From NCBI GenBank assembly GCA_022450005.1, contig JAKURE010000004.1, positions 1-50,637 of the forward strand: DNA of 50,637 nt, in the 5' to 3' direction. Each line of letters starts with the position of its first letter. Position 1 is the first letter of the stretch. Both the position numbers and the translations under genes were made by a program. The DNA is from Halobacteriales archaeon. Its GTDB lineage: Archaea > Halobacteriota > Halobacteria > Halobacteriales > Hikarchaeaceae. The notes beneath the pieces are model-generated. The model ran no database searches. It was not told where the DNA came from and saw nothing but the letters and a program-made list of their open reading frames with translations. Positions 18,727 through 30,269 of the stretch are shown here, piece after piece.

Positions 18727-19992
18727 TCAGTTTAAAATAGCTTGCATAACATCTTCCACACTTGCGGGAATTTCTTTTGGAGCCTCCCTAGCAAAACTTG
18801 CTGCATCTGGATCTTTTAGTAATATTCCTGTGGCCAAACAGACAACATACTCTTCTTTTCTAACTATACCCTCTAAACGCAGTTTCCTTAAACCCGCAAC
18901 CGAAGCAGCAGAAGCAGGTTCCACTCCAATTCCTTCTTCTGCCAATTCACATTGAGCTGCTAATATTTCCTCATCTGAAACAGTTATCGCAGTCCCCCCT
19001 GTCTCCAGTATTGCTGGAATGGCTTTCGGAGCGTTTACCGGATTTCCAATCCTAATCGCTGTCGCCTTTGTTTCTACATTTTCCCATCTTTGAATGTGAC
19101 TAGCATTACTGTTTATTGCTTCAACAATAGGCGCTGCACCTTCTGCTTGTATAGCTGTGATTTTTGGTACATCTTCCACTTTAAGAGCCCCACTAGCCAC
19201 TAATTCTCTAAAACCTTTGTACAGTGCTGCCGTATTTCCTGCATTACCCACTGGTAATATAATTCTATCTGGATATCTGCCCACTTCTTCTAGCGATTGC
19301 TCGAGTATTTCAAATCCAATAGTTTTCTGACCTTCTAATCGAAATGGGTTTACAGAGTTCAATAAATAAACCTCACCCTCATCTGCCAACTTGGTCACAA
19401 TATCAAGACATTCATCAAAATTCCCGTCTAATTGTAATATTTTTGCACCATGCAAACTTGCTTGAGCAACCTTGCCCATCGCAACCTTACCTGCGGGAAG
19501 CAATACGATTACTTCCAAACCAGCCCTCGACCCATAAGCTGCCAGAGAGGCGCTAGTATTTCCGGTCGAAGCACAGGCCAATCTTTTTACACCCAATTCT
19601 TGAACTACTCGGACACCCACCGTCATTCCCCTATCTTTGAAGCTCCCTGTTGGATTCATCCCCTCATGTTTAATTCTTAAAGCCTCTACTCCTACGTCGG
19701 ATTCTATTCTAGGCACTGTGTACAACGGAGTGTTTCCCTCCTTTATGCTAACTCCCATTTCAAATGGTAATGACGCCTTGTACCTCCAAACACCACTCCC
19801 TGAAAAATCTTCAAACGTCGGGAGATTTTCATATCTTACTTCCAATAGTCCTCCACATTTTTGACATCTATATATCACAAAATCGAATGGGGGGTATGCC
19901 TTTCCACATTCAATACAAGTTAACCAGACATCCCCTTTAATGGAACTAGGTTTATTTTGTCCAATACCTTCGATTGTTAGGTCTACCATCAA
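18727..19992 (-). CDS. thrC: threonine synthase
   Basis: GSFKDRGMTVGVRVV (PLP Lys), ACASTGNTSASLAAYGSRAG, N-terminal zinc-ribbon-like CIECGKAY...CQKCGG. Confidence 0.93.
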   Translation of the reverse strand: MMVDLTIEGIGQNKPSSIKGDVWLTCIECGKAYPPFDFVIYRCQKCGGLLEVRYENLPTFEDFSGSGVWRYKASLPFEMGVSIKEGNTPLYTVPRIESDVGVEALRIKHEGMNPTGSFKDRGMTVGVRVVQELGVKRLACASTGNTSASLAAYGSRAGLEVIVLLPAGKVAMGKVAQASLHGAKILQLDGNFDECLDIVTKLADEGEVYLLNSVNPFRLEGQKTIGFEILEQSLEEVGRYPDRIILPVGNAGNTAALYKGFRELVASGALKVEDVPKITAIQAEGAAPIVEAINSNASHIQRWENVETKATAIRIGNPVNAPKAIPAILETGGTAITVSDEEILAAQCELAEEGIGVEPASAASVAGLRKLRLEGIVRKEEYVVCLATGILLKDPDAASFAREAPKEIPASVEDVMQAILN

Positions 19993-20104
19993 TAATTCTC
20001 AAATGGTGTCTGTGGTCAAAAAAGAAGTGGTCTATACGATCTAACAATCTAACCCCCTGGCCCATCAAGATAGTTTCAAAAACCTCGGAAACATATCTCT
20101 TATA

Positions 20105-21832
20105 ATGGATAGAAATGATATCCTTTCTTGGACATCCGACTTCCCCGCAAAACCGGGTGTATATTTATTTTATTCCCAAGATTTTCCAATCTATATCGGA
20201 AAAGCAGTTAACCTCCGTTCACGAATCCGATCCTATACTGATCCTAGATCTCCTCGAATCCAACAAATGGTGCAGAAAGCAGATCGAATTGATATCTCTA
20301 TAACCAACACAGAAACCCAGGCGTTACTGCTAGAAGCAAATCTAATCAAACGCCATGCTCCCAAATACAACGTCCGTTTGCGAGACGACAAATCTTACCC
20401 TCTCATTCAAATTTCTAACCATGCCTTCCCCCGTATAGAAGTAACCCGGGATCCCGATACTAAAGCAAAAGTATATGGGCCTTTCACCGACCGGAAAAAA
20501 GTGAATGAAACAGTCAAAGCAATACGAGAAACTTTTGGAATTAGGGGATGTTCTGACCACAAATTTTCAGGTAGATCCCGTCCCTGTCTGGATTACGACC
20601 TTGGTTTGTGCACCGCCCCTTGTGTTGATTATATATCTCAAGACCAATACCTAGTGGATATTTCATCCACAGAAGCATTCTTTCACGGAGCAACCGGAAC
20701 TTTACTCGAACCTCTATTGGAAAAAATGGAATCCTCCGCAACCAACCAACAATACGAACAAGCGGCCACTCTTCGAGATCGAATAGATGCAGTCCGAGGA
20801 CTCCATGGAGGCGGAGATGCCGTTCAAAAACATGGGGAATCAAAAACAACTGATGTTCTTGCAGTTTCTATAGAAGGTACTCATTCTATCGTTTCTCGTT
20901 TTCATATTGAAAAAGGAATGCTACTCGACCGTGAACAACATTTACTCGATACCCCTGATCACTCAACACCCGAAACAGTACTCTCAGCTTTCATATCTCA
21001 ATATTATGCAGATAGAATTCTGCCCAACAATTTAGTCTTATCTGACCGACCCAACGACTCTGAAATTTATACTTGGCTAGATTTAGAACATGTCGAAATA
21101 TCCACCCCAACCACCGGAAGAGAAGCCGTTTTAGTCGAAATGGCACTCAAAAACGCCCGTCAAAATTTTGTTTCCACCGATGCCATTCTTGCACTTCAAA
21201 ATTCTCTTTCAATTTCAAAAGCAACCCGAATAGAGGCTTTCGATATAAGCCATTCTACTGGAGAAGATGTAGTCGGAAGCAATGTCGTCTTCGTAGACGG
21301 TTACCCCGAAAAATCTTCTTACAGACGACTTAAGCTCAACGAAACCAACGACGATTACTCTAACATGTATGATCTTCTCGCCTGGAGGGCAGACCGTTCC
21401 ATCTCTGGAACAGATTCACGTCCAGATCCCGATTTACTCATAGTCGATGGAGGTCCAGGCCAACTGAACGCAGCTTTAAAAGCCCTTTCTGATCTAAAAT
21501 GGGATGTACCTGTTATCGCACTTAAAAAACCAAATGATATGGTCATAACCCCCACTGGAAATCAAACTTGGCCATCAAACGCTTCTCATTTACATCTGGT
21601 CCAACGCATCCGAGATGAAGCACATAGATTTGCTCTCACTTACCACCGCTACTTACGCGACGACGTCACAACAACCCTGGATTCTGTATCTGGAATAGGA
21701 CCCGAACTTAGAAAAAGACTTTTCCAAAATTTTGGATCTATAGATGGAATCCGCCGCGCTTCAGTCGTCGAACTTTGTGGTATTAAAGGAATTGGAAAAC
21801 AAACAGCAATCAAACTTAAAAACCAACTTTAA
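20105..21832 (+). CDS. uvrC: excinuclease ABC subunit C
   Basis: GIY-YIG domain (KPGVYLFYSQDFPIYIGKAVNLRSR), DISHSTGEDVVGSNVVF, C-terminal HhH motifs. Confidence 0.95.
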   Translation: MDRNDILSWTSDFPAKPGVYLFYSQDFPIYIGKAVNLRSRIRSYTDPRSPRIQQMVQKADRIDISITNTETQALLLEANLIKRHAPKYNVRLRDDKSYPLIQISNHAFPRIEVTRDPDTKAKVYGPFTDRKKVNETVKAIRETFGIRGCSDHKFSGRSRPCLDYDLGLCTAPCVDYISQDQYLVDISSTEAFFHGATGTLLEPLLEKMESSATNQQYEQAATLRDRIDAVRGLHGGGDAVQKHGESKTTDVLAVSIEGTHSIVSRFHIEKGMLLDREQHLLDTPDHSTPETVLSAFISQYYADRILPNNLVLSDRPNDSEIYTWLDLEHVEISTPTTGREAVLVEMALKNARQNFVSTDAILALQNSLSISKATRIEAFDISHSTGEDVVGSNVVFVDGYPEKSSYRRLKLNETNDDYSNMYDLLAWRADRSISGTDSRPDPDLLIVDGGPGQLNAALKALSDLKWDVPVIALKKPNDMVITPTGNQTWPSNASHLHLVQRIRDEAHRFALTYHRYLRDDVTTTLDSVSGIGPELRKRLFQNFGSIDGIRRASVVELCGIKGIGKQTAIKLKNQL

Positions 21833-21838
21833 TTAGTT

Positions 21839-23845
21839 CTATTCTTCAGGGAGTATCCAATTATCTTCACTTTTAAATTTTTTCTGCAATTCTCTAATTC
21901 TATCCCTAATATCCGCTGCGAGTTCAAACTCAAGATTCTCTGCAGCCTCTCTCATCTTTTCACCTAGAACTTCACATACCTCTAAAGCCTCACCATAATC
22001 TTTTGGCTGTGCCTTCCCAATGCCACCTGTATTCGTTCGCATACCCGGTAAACCCGAATCCCCAACCGGCTTTTCAATCGATTTAGGAACATGCCCATAT
22101 TCCCTATTAAAAGCTTCCTGTGTCGCACGCCTACGTTCGGTCTCAGCCATGGCAGCTTCCATCGACCGAGTAATCCGATCTGCGTACAATACAACCTCTC
22201 CATTTATATTCCGTGCCGCTCGCCCAATTATCTGAATTAGTGCCCGTGTAGAACGTAGGAACCCTTCTTGATCTGCATCTAATACCGCCACCAACGAGAC
22301 TTCTGGAAGATCAAGTCCTTCTCTTAACAGATTAATTCCAACTAATATGTCAAACTCCCCCAACCGCAAACCCCGAATTAATTCATATCTCTCCAATGTT
22401 TTTGTCTCACTGTGCATATATTCTGCATCAAAACCGGCCCCAACTAAATACTCTGTTAGATCTTCGGCCATTCGTTTCGTCAATGTCGTCACTAAAACCC
22501 TTTCCCCACCCTCAATTTTCAAACGAATTCTCTCCATCAAATCATCTATTTGATTTTTAGCAGGCATAACTACTATTTCGGGATCAACCAAATACGTCGG
22601 CCTTACTATTTGTTCTACGATCTGATCTGAAACTTCCAATTCGTAATCTCCTGGGGTGGCAGACATATAGAGAGTTCGAGTATCTATACTTTCAAATTCT
22701 TCAAATGTCAACGGGCGATTATCATAAGCAGTAGGCAATCGAAATCCATTTTCCACTAGTGCCTCTTTCCGTGATCGATCCGCTGCAAATTGTCCCCGGA
22801 TTTGGGGCAACATTTGATGCGATTCGTCTACGACAATCAAAAATTCTTCTGGGAAGTAATCAATCAAAGTATATGGGGAATCCCCTGAAACCCGATTAGA
22901 AAGATGCACCGAGTAGTTTTCTATCCCTGGAACATGACCCATTTCCCTCAACATTTCAACATCGAACCTAGTCCTGTCTTCTATCCTCTGAGCAGCAACC
23001 AAATCTCCTCTCCGTTCAAAATATTTTATCTGCTCTTCCATTAGAGATTCAATTTCTGAAATAGCATTGTCCAATCTTTCCATCGGAATAGAATAGTGCT
23101 CGGCAGGGTGAATCAAGACCACAATATCTTCTCCTTTTAACTTTCCCTCTAGTGGATCAAACCTAGTTATTCTCTCAATTCGATCGCCCCAAAACTCAAT
23201 TCGTATTGAGTATTGCCCATAAATAGGATATATCTCAATCGTATCTCCTCTGACTCTAAATTTCCCATGAGAAAAATCAATATCATTTCGCCGATAGTTT
23301 AGATTGACTAGATCTCGAACCACTTCATCTCTATCAATCTTCTGCCCTTTTGATAATCTAATGGCCATGTCCTCATAATCTGCAGGATCTCCCAAGCCGT
23401 ATATTGCAGAAACAGAAGCCACTACGATAACGTCCTTCCTGGTTAATAGAGAATGGGTTGCAGAATGACGGAGGCGCTCTATTTGTTCATTTATCGACGC
23501 ATCTTTTCCGATATATGTGTCCGTCTGTTCTATATATGCTTCCGGTTGATAGTAATCGTAATGCGAAACAAAATATTCCACTGCATTATCTGGAAACAAT
23601 GTTCTAAATTCTTCGTATAGTTGTGCAGCAAGTGTTTTATTGTGGGTAATAACTAGAGTTGGAATCCCTAACTTTTCAATTGCCCACGAAACTGTGTTTG
23701 TTTTACCCGAACCTGTTACTCCTAACAATATTTGACGTTTCATTCCCTCTTGGAATCCCTTCACAACATTCTCTATGGCATTTGGCTGATCCCCCGCGGG
23801 ATCAAACCCGGCATCCACACGAAATTCATTCCCATCCAGCCCCAT
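21839..23845 (-). CDS. uvrB: excinuclease ABC subunit B
   Basis: [54 protein letters not shown]-terminal UVR motif. Confidence 0.97.
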   Translation of the reverse strand: MGLDGNEFRVDAGFDPAGDQPNAIENVVKGFQEGMKRQILLGVTGSGKTNTVSWAIEKLGIPTLVITHNKTLAAQLYEEFRTLFPDNAVEYFVSHYDYYQPEAYIEQTDTYIGKDASINEQIERLRHSATHSLLTRKDVIVVASVSAIYGLGDPADYEDMAIRLSKGQKIDRDEVVRDLVNLNYRRNDIDFSHGKFRVRGDTIEIYPIYGQYSIRIEFWGDRIERITRFDPLEGKLKGEDIVVLIHPAEHYSIPMERLDNAISEIESLMEEQIKYFERRGDLVAAQRIEDRTRFDVEMLREMGHVPGIENYSVHLSNRVSGDSPYTLIDYFPEEFLIVVDESHQMLPQIRGQFAADRSRKEALVENGFRLPTAYDNRPLTFEEFESIDTRTLYMSATPGDYELEVSDQIVEQIVRPTYLVDPEIVVMPAKNQIDDLMERIRLKIEGGERVLVTTLTKRMAEDLTEYLVGAGFDAEYMHSETKTLERYELIRGLRLGEFDILVGINLLREGLDLPEVSLVAVLDADQEGFLRSTRALIQIIGRAARNINGEVVLYADRITRSMEAAMAETERRRATQEAFNREYGHVPKSIEKPVGDSGLPGMRTNTGGIGKAQPKDYGEALEVCEVLGEKMREAAENLEFELAADIRDRIRELQKKFKSEDNWILPEE

Positions 23846-23908
23846 TATCTCACGCTAGCAACTGTAACTATTTCAGACAAACGTTATTCCACTTGATCTA
23901 CTATTTTT

Positions 23909-24124
23909 TCAAACCCATTCTTTCAATACGATGGAATCAAACATAGAAGCACATATCCAAGCCCCATCTTCTGTAATATCTGCTATTATGAGGTTTGGAG
24001 TCTTCCCATCCATGTCAATAGAAGCCATGACCTCGTGGCCATCTCTGCTTCTTGATACTCCTACCATATCGTGCGAATTGCTGTCATTTAACATAAACCC
24101 GTCGAAATACTTTTCGTCACCCAC
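23909..24124 (-). CDS. small hypothetical protein
   Basis: 71 aa ORF in the uvrB-glyS gap with coherent protein-like sequence (MGDEKYFDGFMLNDSNSHDMVG...); the overlapping opposite-strand ORF looks less protein-like. Confidence 0.45.
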   Translation of the reverse strand: MGDEKYFDGFMLNDSNSHDMVGVSRSRDGHEVMASIDMDGKTPNLIIADITEDGAWICASMFDSIVLKEWV

Positions 24125-24157
24125 CTTTCACAAGCTAAAAGACAGTAATTAAAATCC

Positions 24158-25891
24158 ATGACCAATATAGATGTCCTAAATGAGCTGGCAAAACGCAGGG
24201 GATTCTTTTTTTCTGCAAATGATTCTTATGGTGGATTGGCAGGATTTTACGCGTATGGTCCTATGGGTGCCGCATTAAAAAGTAATATTGAAAATTCTTG
24301 GAGAACGAAATTCGTTATTGGAGAAGGTCACTTTGAAATTTCAACCCCCACCATCTCCCCTTCTCCTGTATTCAAAGCATCGGGACATTTAGATGGATTC
24401 GATGATCTTCTTATAACTTGCTCAACATGCGAAATATCCTATCGAGCTGACCATTTACTTGAGAGTCAACACACACTTCTTCAGTCCTCAGATGTTTCTG
24501 CTAAGGAGTTCAAAAAACTCCTCTCTAAGTATTCCCTCACTTGCCCCTCTTGTAAAAATACCTTGGACGATTCAACCTTGCAGGAATTCAATCTCATGTT
24601 CGCCACAAAAGTTGGACCAGGTTCTCAAACCCCTGGATATCTCCGCCCCGAGACTGCACAAGGAATTTTTGTTGAATTTCCAAGACTATCTGATTATGCG
24701 CGTGGAAAATTACCATTTGGAGTAGCCCAAATTGGAACTTCTTATCGAAACGAAATTAGCCCCAGAAAGGGACTCACCCGCTTGAGGGAATTCACACAAG
24801 CAGAATTAGAACTATTCATTCACCCCACTGACCTTGGCCCAGAAATTACTCCAACAACTACTAAACTTCCTCTCTATTCCGTTTCTCAACAAGAATCAAA
24901 TGGGAATATCGAATTTGTAACACCCATCGAAGCAATAGATCAAAACATAATTGAAAATCGATGGCTAGCCTATTATTTAGAACTCTCTACCAATTGGTAT
25001 GATTCCATTGGCATTGACCTCACTCGATTCCGGTACCGACAGCATATGCCCAGTGAATTAGCACATTATGCATCAGACTGTTGGGATGCTGAAGTAGAAA
25101 TTGATGGGGATTGGATCGAAATAACTGGATTCGCACATCGTGGAAATTATGACCTTTCTAAACACAACACCCATTCATCAGCTGATTTTACGATGTTTAT
25201 TCCTCTCGATGAACCCCAGGAGAAACTACAAACTAATCTAAACCCAGACATGGGTTACTTCGGACCAACTTTCGGAAAATTAACCCCCGAAATACTATCT
25301 AAAATAGATGAAATGGCATCGGAAGATTCCACTATTTTTGATTCCCCTGAATTATCTGTAGAAATCGATGGAACTACACATTCCATTCCTTCAGAATATC
25401 TTCATCCTACAACAGAAAAAATCACCGTGACCGGTGAACGCATACTACCTCATGTGATAGAACCATCATTTGGCATTGATAGAATTATCTACTCTATACT
25501 TGCCCACACTTTCCATGAAGATACGATAGATGGTGAGGTACGATCCTTACTTTCTCTCCCCTCTTCAATCTCCCCAATTTTTGTGGGCGTATTCCCACTA
25601 CTAACCCGCGATGATTTAGATACGGTCTCACAAGATATAGCTTCCAATCTCCGTACAAGTGGCCTCTCTGTCCTTTACGACGAGTCCGGTAGTATCGGAA
25701 AACGTTACCGCCGCCAAGATGAGGTTGGAACTCCTTTTTGTGTCACCGTTGATCACCAATATTTTGAAGACCAAACCGTGACCCTTAGAGAACGAAATTC
25801 AGCGATGCAAATAAGGATCGATGTTGATTCTCTGTCTACAATATTGGAAAGTCTTCGAAATGGATCTTCTATCTTTTCTGATCTTAAATAA
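24158..25891 (+). CDS. glyS: glycyl-tRNA synthetase (class II)
   Basis: LAKRRGFFFSANDSYGGLAGFYAYGPMGAALKSNI, GYLRPETAQGIFVEF, GTSYRNEISPRKGLTRLREFTQAELELF. Confidence 0.96.
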   Translation: MTNIDVLNELAKRRGFFFSANDSYGGLAGFYAYGPMGAALKSNIENSWRTKFVIGEGHFEISTPTISPSPVFKASGHLDGFDDLLITCSTCEISYRADHLLESQHTLLQSSDVSAKEFKKLLSKYSLTCPSCKNTLDDSTLQEFNLMFATKVGPGSQTPGYLRPETAQGIFVEFPRLSDYARGKLPFGVAQIGTSYRNEISPRKGLTRLREFTQAELELFIHPTDLGPEITPTTTKLPLYSVSQQESNGNIEFVTPIEAIDQNIIENRWLAYYLELSTNWYDSIGIDLTRFRYRQHMPSELAHYASDCWDAEVEIDGDWIEITGFAHRGNYDLSKHNTHSSADFTMFIPLDEPQEKLQTNLNPDMGYFGPTFGKLTPEILSKIDEMASEDSTIFDSPELSVEIDGTTHSIPSEYLHPTTEKITVTGERILPHVIEPSFGIDRIIYSILAHTFHEDTIDGEVRSLLSLPSSISPIFVGVFPLLTRDDLDTVSQDIASNLRTSGLSVLYDESGSIGKRYRRQDEVGTPFCVTVDHQYFEDQTVTLRERNSAMQIRIDVDSLSTILESLRNGSSIFSDLK

Positions 25892-25944
25892 TCCCAACGA
25901 ATACCTTAACACCACAGGTTTCGAATTTACAAATTGAATTGGTG

Positions 25945-28221
25945 ATGCAAGAAGAGAATTCAGTTAGTGTTCAACACCCACTCATACGTCCGGGCACTCT
26001 CGAATCGAGACCGTATCAATTAAAACTCGCCGAAAAATCACTTTCTGAAAATACTCTGGTTTGCTTACCAACCGGTCTCGGAAAAACTGCAATTAGTCTA
26101 TTAGTAACTGCCCATCGACTAAATCAAAATGGAGGAAAATCTTTGCTCCTTGCCCCCACAAAACCACTCGTAAATCAACATACAAACGATTACCGAAACT
26201 GGCTGAATTTATCTACATCTGATATTGTATCTTTCACTGGAGAAATACCCCCTAAACAACGCAGTGAGTTGTGGGAGCACGCCACTGTTATCGTATCAAC
26301 TCCCCAGGTTATCCAAAACGATCTAATCAGCGGGAGAATTTCACTCAAAGATGTAGTTCACTGCACCTTCGATGAATGCCATAGAGCAACTGGAAACTAT
26401 GCCTACACTTATATTTCAGAACGATATGTTTCCGATGCATCAAATCCTCTTTCCACTGGTCTTTCTGCATCTCCTGGAAATGATGTTGAGTCCATTCTCG
26501 CCGTTTGCAATAATCTCTCCCTTTCAAAAACTGAGATACTCACAGAAGAGGACCCCGAAGTTGCTCCTTTTGCTGGAAAAACCAATATTGAATGGGTCCG
26601 AGTGAACCTATCTTCGGAGGCAATAGAAATTAGAAACTTACTCCGTAGCCTACTGAAAAAACGTCTCTCTCGAATGAAAGCTATCGGAATTTCAGTCCCT
26701 TCTTCAAATAGTTTATCCGAGAGCGATCTCCGAAAACTTAGATCCCAAATTCAATCTCAAATCGACGCAGGGAATGGAGATGGTTACGAAGCCCTTTCTC
26801 TCCATGCAGAACTTAGAAAAATAAAAGTCGGAATCAACTACGTAGAAACCCAAAGTGTAGATGCATTAAACCAATACCTTGAACGTCAAAAGAATGCATC
26901 CCGAACATCTGGGGCTTCGAAAGCAGCTCAAAGATTTATATCCGACCCATTAACTCAACAAGCAAAACACCTATCAAAAAAACATCAAGGACTTCACCCA
27001 AAATTTGAAACTACCCGTGTCCTAATCGCAGAGGAACTCGGAATTTCCGGCGGTGTACGTGTTATTGTTTTCACCGAATCACGAGATACTGCAGATTCCC
27101 TCACTGAATTTTTATCCCCCGTTTTTTTGACAGAACGATTTGTTGGGCAAACTACTAGGGACGGATCCACTGGAATGACACAAAAACAGCAACACGAAAC
27201 AATCTCTAAATTTAAGAACGGGGATTTCAACGTTTTAGTTTCAACTTCCGTCGCCGAAGAGGGCCTAGATATTCCTGACGTAGATCTAGTCATTTTCTTT
27301 GAACCTGTCCCCACAGCAATTCGGACCATACAACGCCGAGGTAGAACTGGGAGAGGGACTCGCGGAAAAGTAATTGTTATTATAGCAAACGACACTCGTG
27401 ATGAAACTTATTTTTGGATTTCTCGAAAAAGAGAACAACAAATGCACAACGAACTGAGGTCTTTAAGATCTTCCATTGCAAAATTAGACACCAAATTGCC
27501 CCCCATAAATCCCCCTCTTCATCCCCAACCAACGCTCACAGATTTTGCTACCACCGATGCCCCATCTGATATCGAAATCATCATCGATCAAAGGGAGCTA
27601 AACTCTTCAATAACCAAACAATTAGCTTCCAACGAAAATATACAAATTAAGCTAGAAACCCTCTCAGTGGGGGACTATATACTCTCTGACCGTGTTGCAG
27701 TCGAACGAAAAACAATCGATGATTTCCTAGATACACTTGTTGGGGCCGACCGATCCTTATTTGATCAAGTGAAAAACCTATCTCAAAACTACTCCCGCCC
27801 ACTCGTTATCATAGAAGGGGAGGGATCTTTATACTCTAAACGAAATATACATCCCAACGCAATCAGAGGGGCTCTGGCCTCCCTCGCAATAAATTTCGGA
27901 GCTAGTGTATTAAGAACATCCGACGAAGACGACACTGCACAAATGCTTGAACTAATCGCACGCAGAGAACAAATTTCCACAGGGAGATCTATACAGATTC
28001 ACGGGTCAAAATCCCAAAAAACCCTCTCCGAACAACAAGAATATGTAGTTTCTTCAATGGCAGAAATAGGCCCGATAACCGCCCAACTATTGTTATCTCA
28101 CTTCGGCACTGTCGAAGCTATTATGTCAGCTAGCGAAGACCAACTCCAACAAGTAAAAGGAGTTGGAAAAATAACAGCAGAACGTATTAAGAAAATCACT
28201 TCTTCTTCTTATTCTCCGTAA
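25945..28221 (+). CDS. hef: Hef-type helicase/nuclease (SF2 helicase + XPF/ERCC4 nuclease + HhH)
   Basis: LPTGLGKTAISLLV, TFDECHRATG, QRRGRTGRGTRG; ERCC4 nuclease DQREL...VAVERKTIDDFLDTL; C-terminal HhH. Confidence 0.94.
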   Translation: MQEENSVSVQHPLIRPGTLESRPYQLKLAEKSLSENTLVCLPTGLGKTAISLLVTAHRLNQNGGKSLLLAPTKPLVNQHTNDYRNWLNLSTSDIVSFTGEIPPKQRSELWEHATVIVSTPQVIQNDLISGRISLKDVVHCTFDECHRATGNYAYTYISERYVSDASNPLSTGLSASPGNDVESILAVCNNLSLSKTEILTEEDPEVAPFAGKTNIEWVRVNLSSEAIEIRNLLRSLLKKRLSRMKAIGISVPSSNSLSESDLRKLRSQIQSQIDAGNGDGYEALSLHAELRKIKVGINYVETQSVDALNQYLERQKNASRTSGASKAAQRFISDPLTQQAKHLSKKHQGLHPKFETTRVLIAEELGISGGVRVIVFTESRDTADSLTEFLSPVFLTERFVGQTTRDGSTGMTQKQQHETISKFKNGDFNVLVSTSVAEEGLDIPDVDLVIFFEPVPTAIRTIQRRGRTGRGTRGKVIVIIANDTRDETYFWISRKREQQMHNELRSLRSSIAKLDTKLPPINPPLHPQPTLTDFATTDAPSDIEIIIDQRELNSSITKQLASNENIQIKLETLSVGDYILSDRVAVERKTIDDFLDTLVGADRSLFDQVKNLSQNYSRPLVIIEGEGSLYSKRNIHPNAIRGALASLAINFGASVLRTSDEDDTAQMLELIARREQISTGRSIQIHGSKSQKTLSEQQEYVVSSMAEIGPITAQLLLSHFGTVEAIMSASEDQLQQVKGVGKITAERIKKITSSSYSP

Positions 28222-28294
28222 CATTTCGACCATTTACCATGGGTTGTATTTGAGTCGCCGCTACACATATGCCCAACCAGACCCACTATCTTTC

Positions 28295-28678
28295 ATGGTA
28301 ACTGTAATAGCCATGCAAATAGTAGGCGCAGTCTGCGTCATTATCGGAATAGTAATGAATATCGATCCAGTCGGCTTCAACGAGAGAATAATGGGTAAGG
28401 TTGTCAAATCAGCCGTTAAACCGCTTGCCGGCCTGAGGCTCCCACTCGGAGGCAGTCTCATGGCCATTGGTATTATCAATCTCTACTGTAGTTTGACGAT
28501 AACGAGCGGCGATGCGCTGAAATCTATCCTTCTGGCAACTGCAATTGGGGCAATAGTTATAGCGGCTACTGTCATTTCTGCAAAACTCCGTGGTTTCAGT
28601 GATGGAATCCCACCAATTCCAATTGCCGTGTTAAGCATTCTGACAGCCATTTGCCTCTATGCCTCATTGATCGCATAG
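28295..28678 (+). CDS. hypothetical membrane protein
   Basis: Hydrophobic 4-TM-like ORF (MVTVIAMQIVGAVCVIIGIVMN...); base composition appears more GC-balanced than its neighbours. Confidence 0.6.
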   Translation: MVTVIAMQIVGAVCVIIGIVMNIDPVGFNERIMGKVVKSAVKPLAGLRLPLGGSLMAIGIINLYCSLTITSGDALKSILLATAIGAIVIAATVISAKLRGFSDGIPPIPIAVLSILTAICLYASLIA

Positions 28679-28807
28679 CCCGAATATACACTACTCCAAA
28701 CGAGGTAGTGACGGGATCAAGATCTTGTAGGCCAACTTTTGCGATCTATTATAAAATTTCTAATAGTGGACAACAGATATCTATTGCAATATGTCCCTTT
28801 ATTAGTT

Positions 28808-29233
28808 TCAATCACTAATTTCATCCATAGCCTGAAGAACTTCAGTGGCTTCTTTTATCGCACTTAAGTATTCTTTCATCTTCTGTATATCTTCTTCTTG
28901 TTCTACCTTTTTTGTGAGGTCTTCTATCGTATCTAGTATCGCAGAACGAACCCCGGTCAGGTGTTCTCCTCTTCCCTCTCGTTCAACTTGACCCTCTTGA
29001 GTATCTACATTTTTTCCAGTTGTGACTTGTTCTCCGTTTTTGCAACTTGGGCAAAATTCTTCCCCCTCCTGACGAAAAATAGGATCTCCACATGTTTTAC
29101 AGTGTTTTCTAGTCATAGTTGCACCTTGCAACAAGAGAGCACTCATCACCCGCGCCGATTCCCTGCTTTTGGCTTCCTTTTCAAATTGCAAACGAAGTTT
29201 TTCCCTTTCCGCTTCTTTATCAATTTTTGCCAT
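28808..29233 (-). CDS. Sjogren's syndrome/scleroderma autoantigen 1 (SSSCA1)-like zinc-ribbon protein
   Basis: MSALLLQGATMTRKHCKTCGDPIFRQEGEEFCPSC matches the SSSCA1-like family pattern. Confidence 0.8.
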   Translation of the reverse strand: MAKIDKEAEREKLRLQFEKEAKSRESARVMSALLLQGATMTRKHCKTCGDPIFRQEGEEFCPSCKNGEQVTTGKNVDTQEGQVEREGRGEHLTGVRSAILDTIEDLTKKVEQEEDIQKMKEYLSAIKEATEVLQAMDEISD

Positions 29234-29337
29234 TGATATCTCTAAAAATCCATCGGCACAAAAATCCTCCGAAGAGCCAGTTATTCTCCCGTCCCTTTTC
29301 GAAGCACTTTAAATATTCGACTGAGTTGTTTCTGATA

Positions 29338-30255
29338 ATGTCAAAAATTTCTATTATCGGAGCAGCAGGAACGGTAGGCTCTTCATTTGGATATCATTTA
29401 GCAGTTCAAGCCATAGCAGATGAAATAATATACGTCGATATTCCCTCGAAATACTCTTTCACGGTTGGACAAGCAGAGGACACAAACCACGCCCTTGCCT
29501 ATCATTCTGACACCAATGTCTCTTGTGGGGACTATTCAGACACAGAAAATTCCGATATCATAGTTATCACCGCCGGAAAACCAAGACAACCTGGACAAAC
29601 TAGAATCGACCTAGCCGCTGATAATATTGCTATTTTGGATTCTATTATTAATTCCCTTTTAGAATACAACGACAATTTTATATCGATTATAACAACCAAT
29701 CCTGTAGATTTACTCAATCGACATGTATTCGAATCGGGTGACCGCCCCCGGGAAAGCGTACTAGGGTTTGGTGGTATTCTCGATTCTGCACGATTCCGTT
29801 ACACACTTTCTAAAAAACTTTCTCTCCCTGTCACTGACATCGACGCAACAATTTTAGGTGAACATGGTGATTCTCAAGTGCCTATTTTTTCTCAAATCAA
29901 ACTCCCTGGAAACACTACCCCTTCATTTTCAACCGATGAAAAAGAATCCATTCTCTCTAGCTTAAAAGAATCTGCAATGCGCGTAATTGAACAGAAAAAA
30001 GCTACCCAATGGGGGCCCTCAGCAGGATTATACCACATGGTAGCTTCCATCCTAGAAAGCAATAATCAGACCTATCCTTGTTCCGTGGTACTCGACGGAG
30101 AGTATGGTTTATCCGATGTTAGCCTTGGTGTTCCCATCCACCTTTGCCCCACGGGAATGAAGGAAATTCTTGAATGGAATCTTTCTCCCACGGAGGAAGA
30201 TGCTCTCAAAAAATCAGCAGAAAAATTAGCTTCTGAATACGCCCTTTTAAAATAA
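29338..30255 (+). CDS. mdh: malate dehydrogenase (LDH/MDH superfamily)
   Basis: ISIIGAAGTVGSSFGYHLA, TAGKPRQPGQTRIDLAADN, ITTNPVDLLNRHVFE, GEHGDSQVPIFS. Confidence 0.92.
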   Translation: MSKISIIGAAGTVGSSFGYHLAVQAIADEIIYVDIPSKYSFTVGQAEDTNHALAYHSDTNVSCGDYSDTENSDIIVITAGKPRQPGQTRIDLAADNIAILDSIINSLLEYNDNFISIITTNPVDLLNRHVFESGDRPRESVLGFGGILDSARFRYTLSKKLSLPVTDIDATILGEHGDSQVPIFSQIKLPGNTTPSFSTDEKESILSSLKESAMRVIEQKKATQWGPSAGLYHMVASILESNNQTYPCSVVLDGEYGLSDVSLGVPIHLCPTGMKEILEWNLSPTEEDALKKSAEKLASEYALLK

Positions 30256-30269
30256 TTCGATCGAATTCC

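Noticed and set aside
26994-27395. 133-aa minus-strand ORF within hef
   Set aside because: Antisense to helicase motifs; no independent support.
28679-28807. Possible small RNA or terminator in the hef-SSSCA1 spacer
   Set aside because: No convincing stem-loop or tRNA-like structure found by eye.
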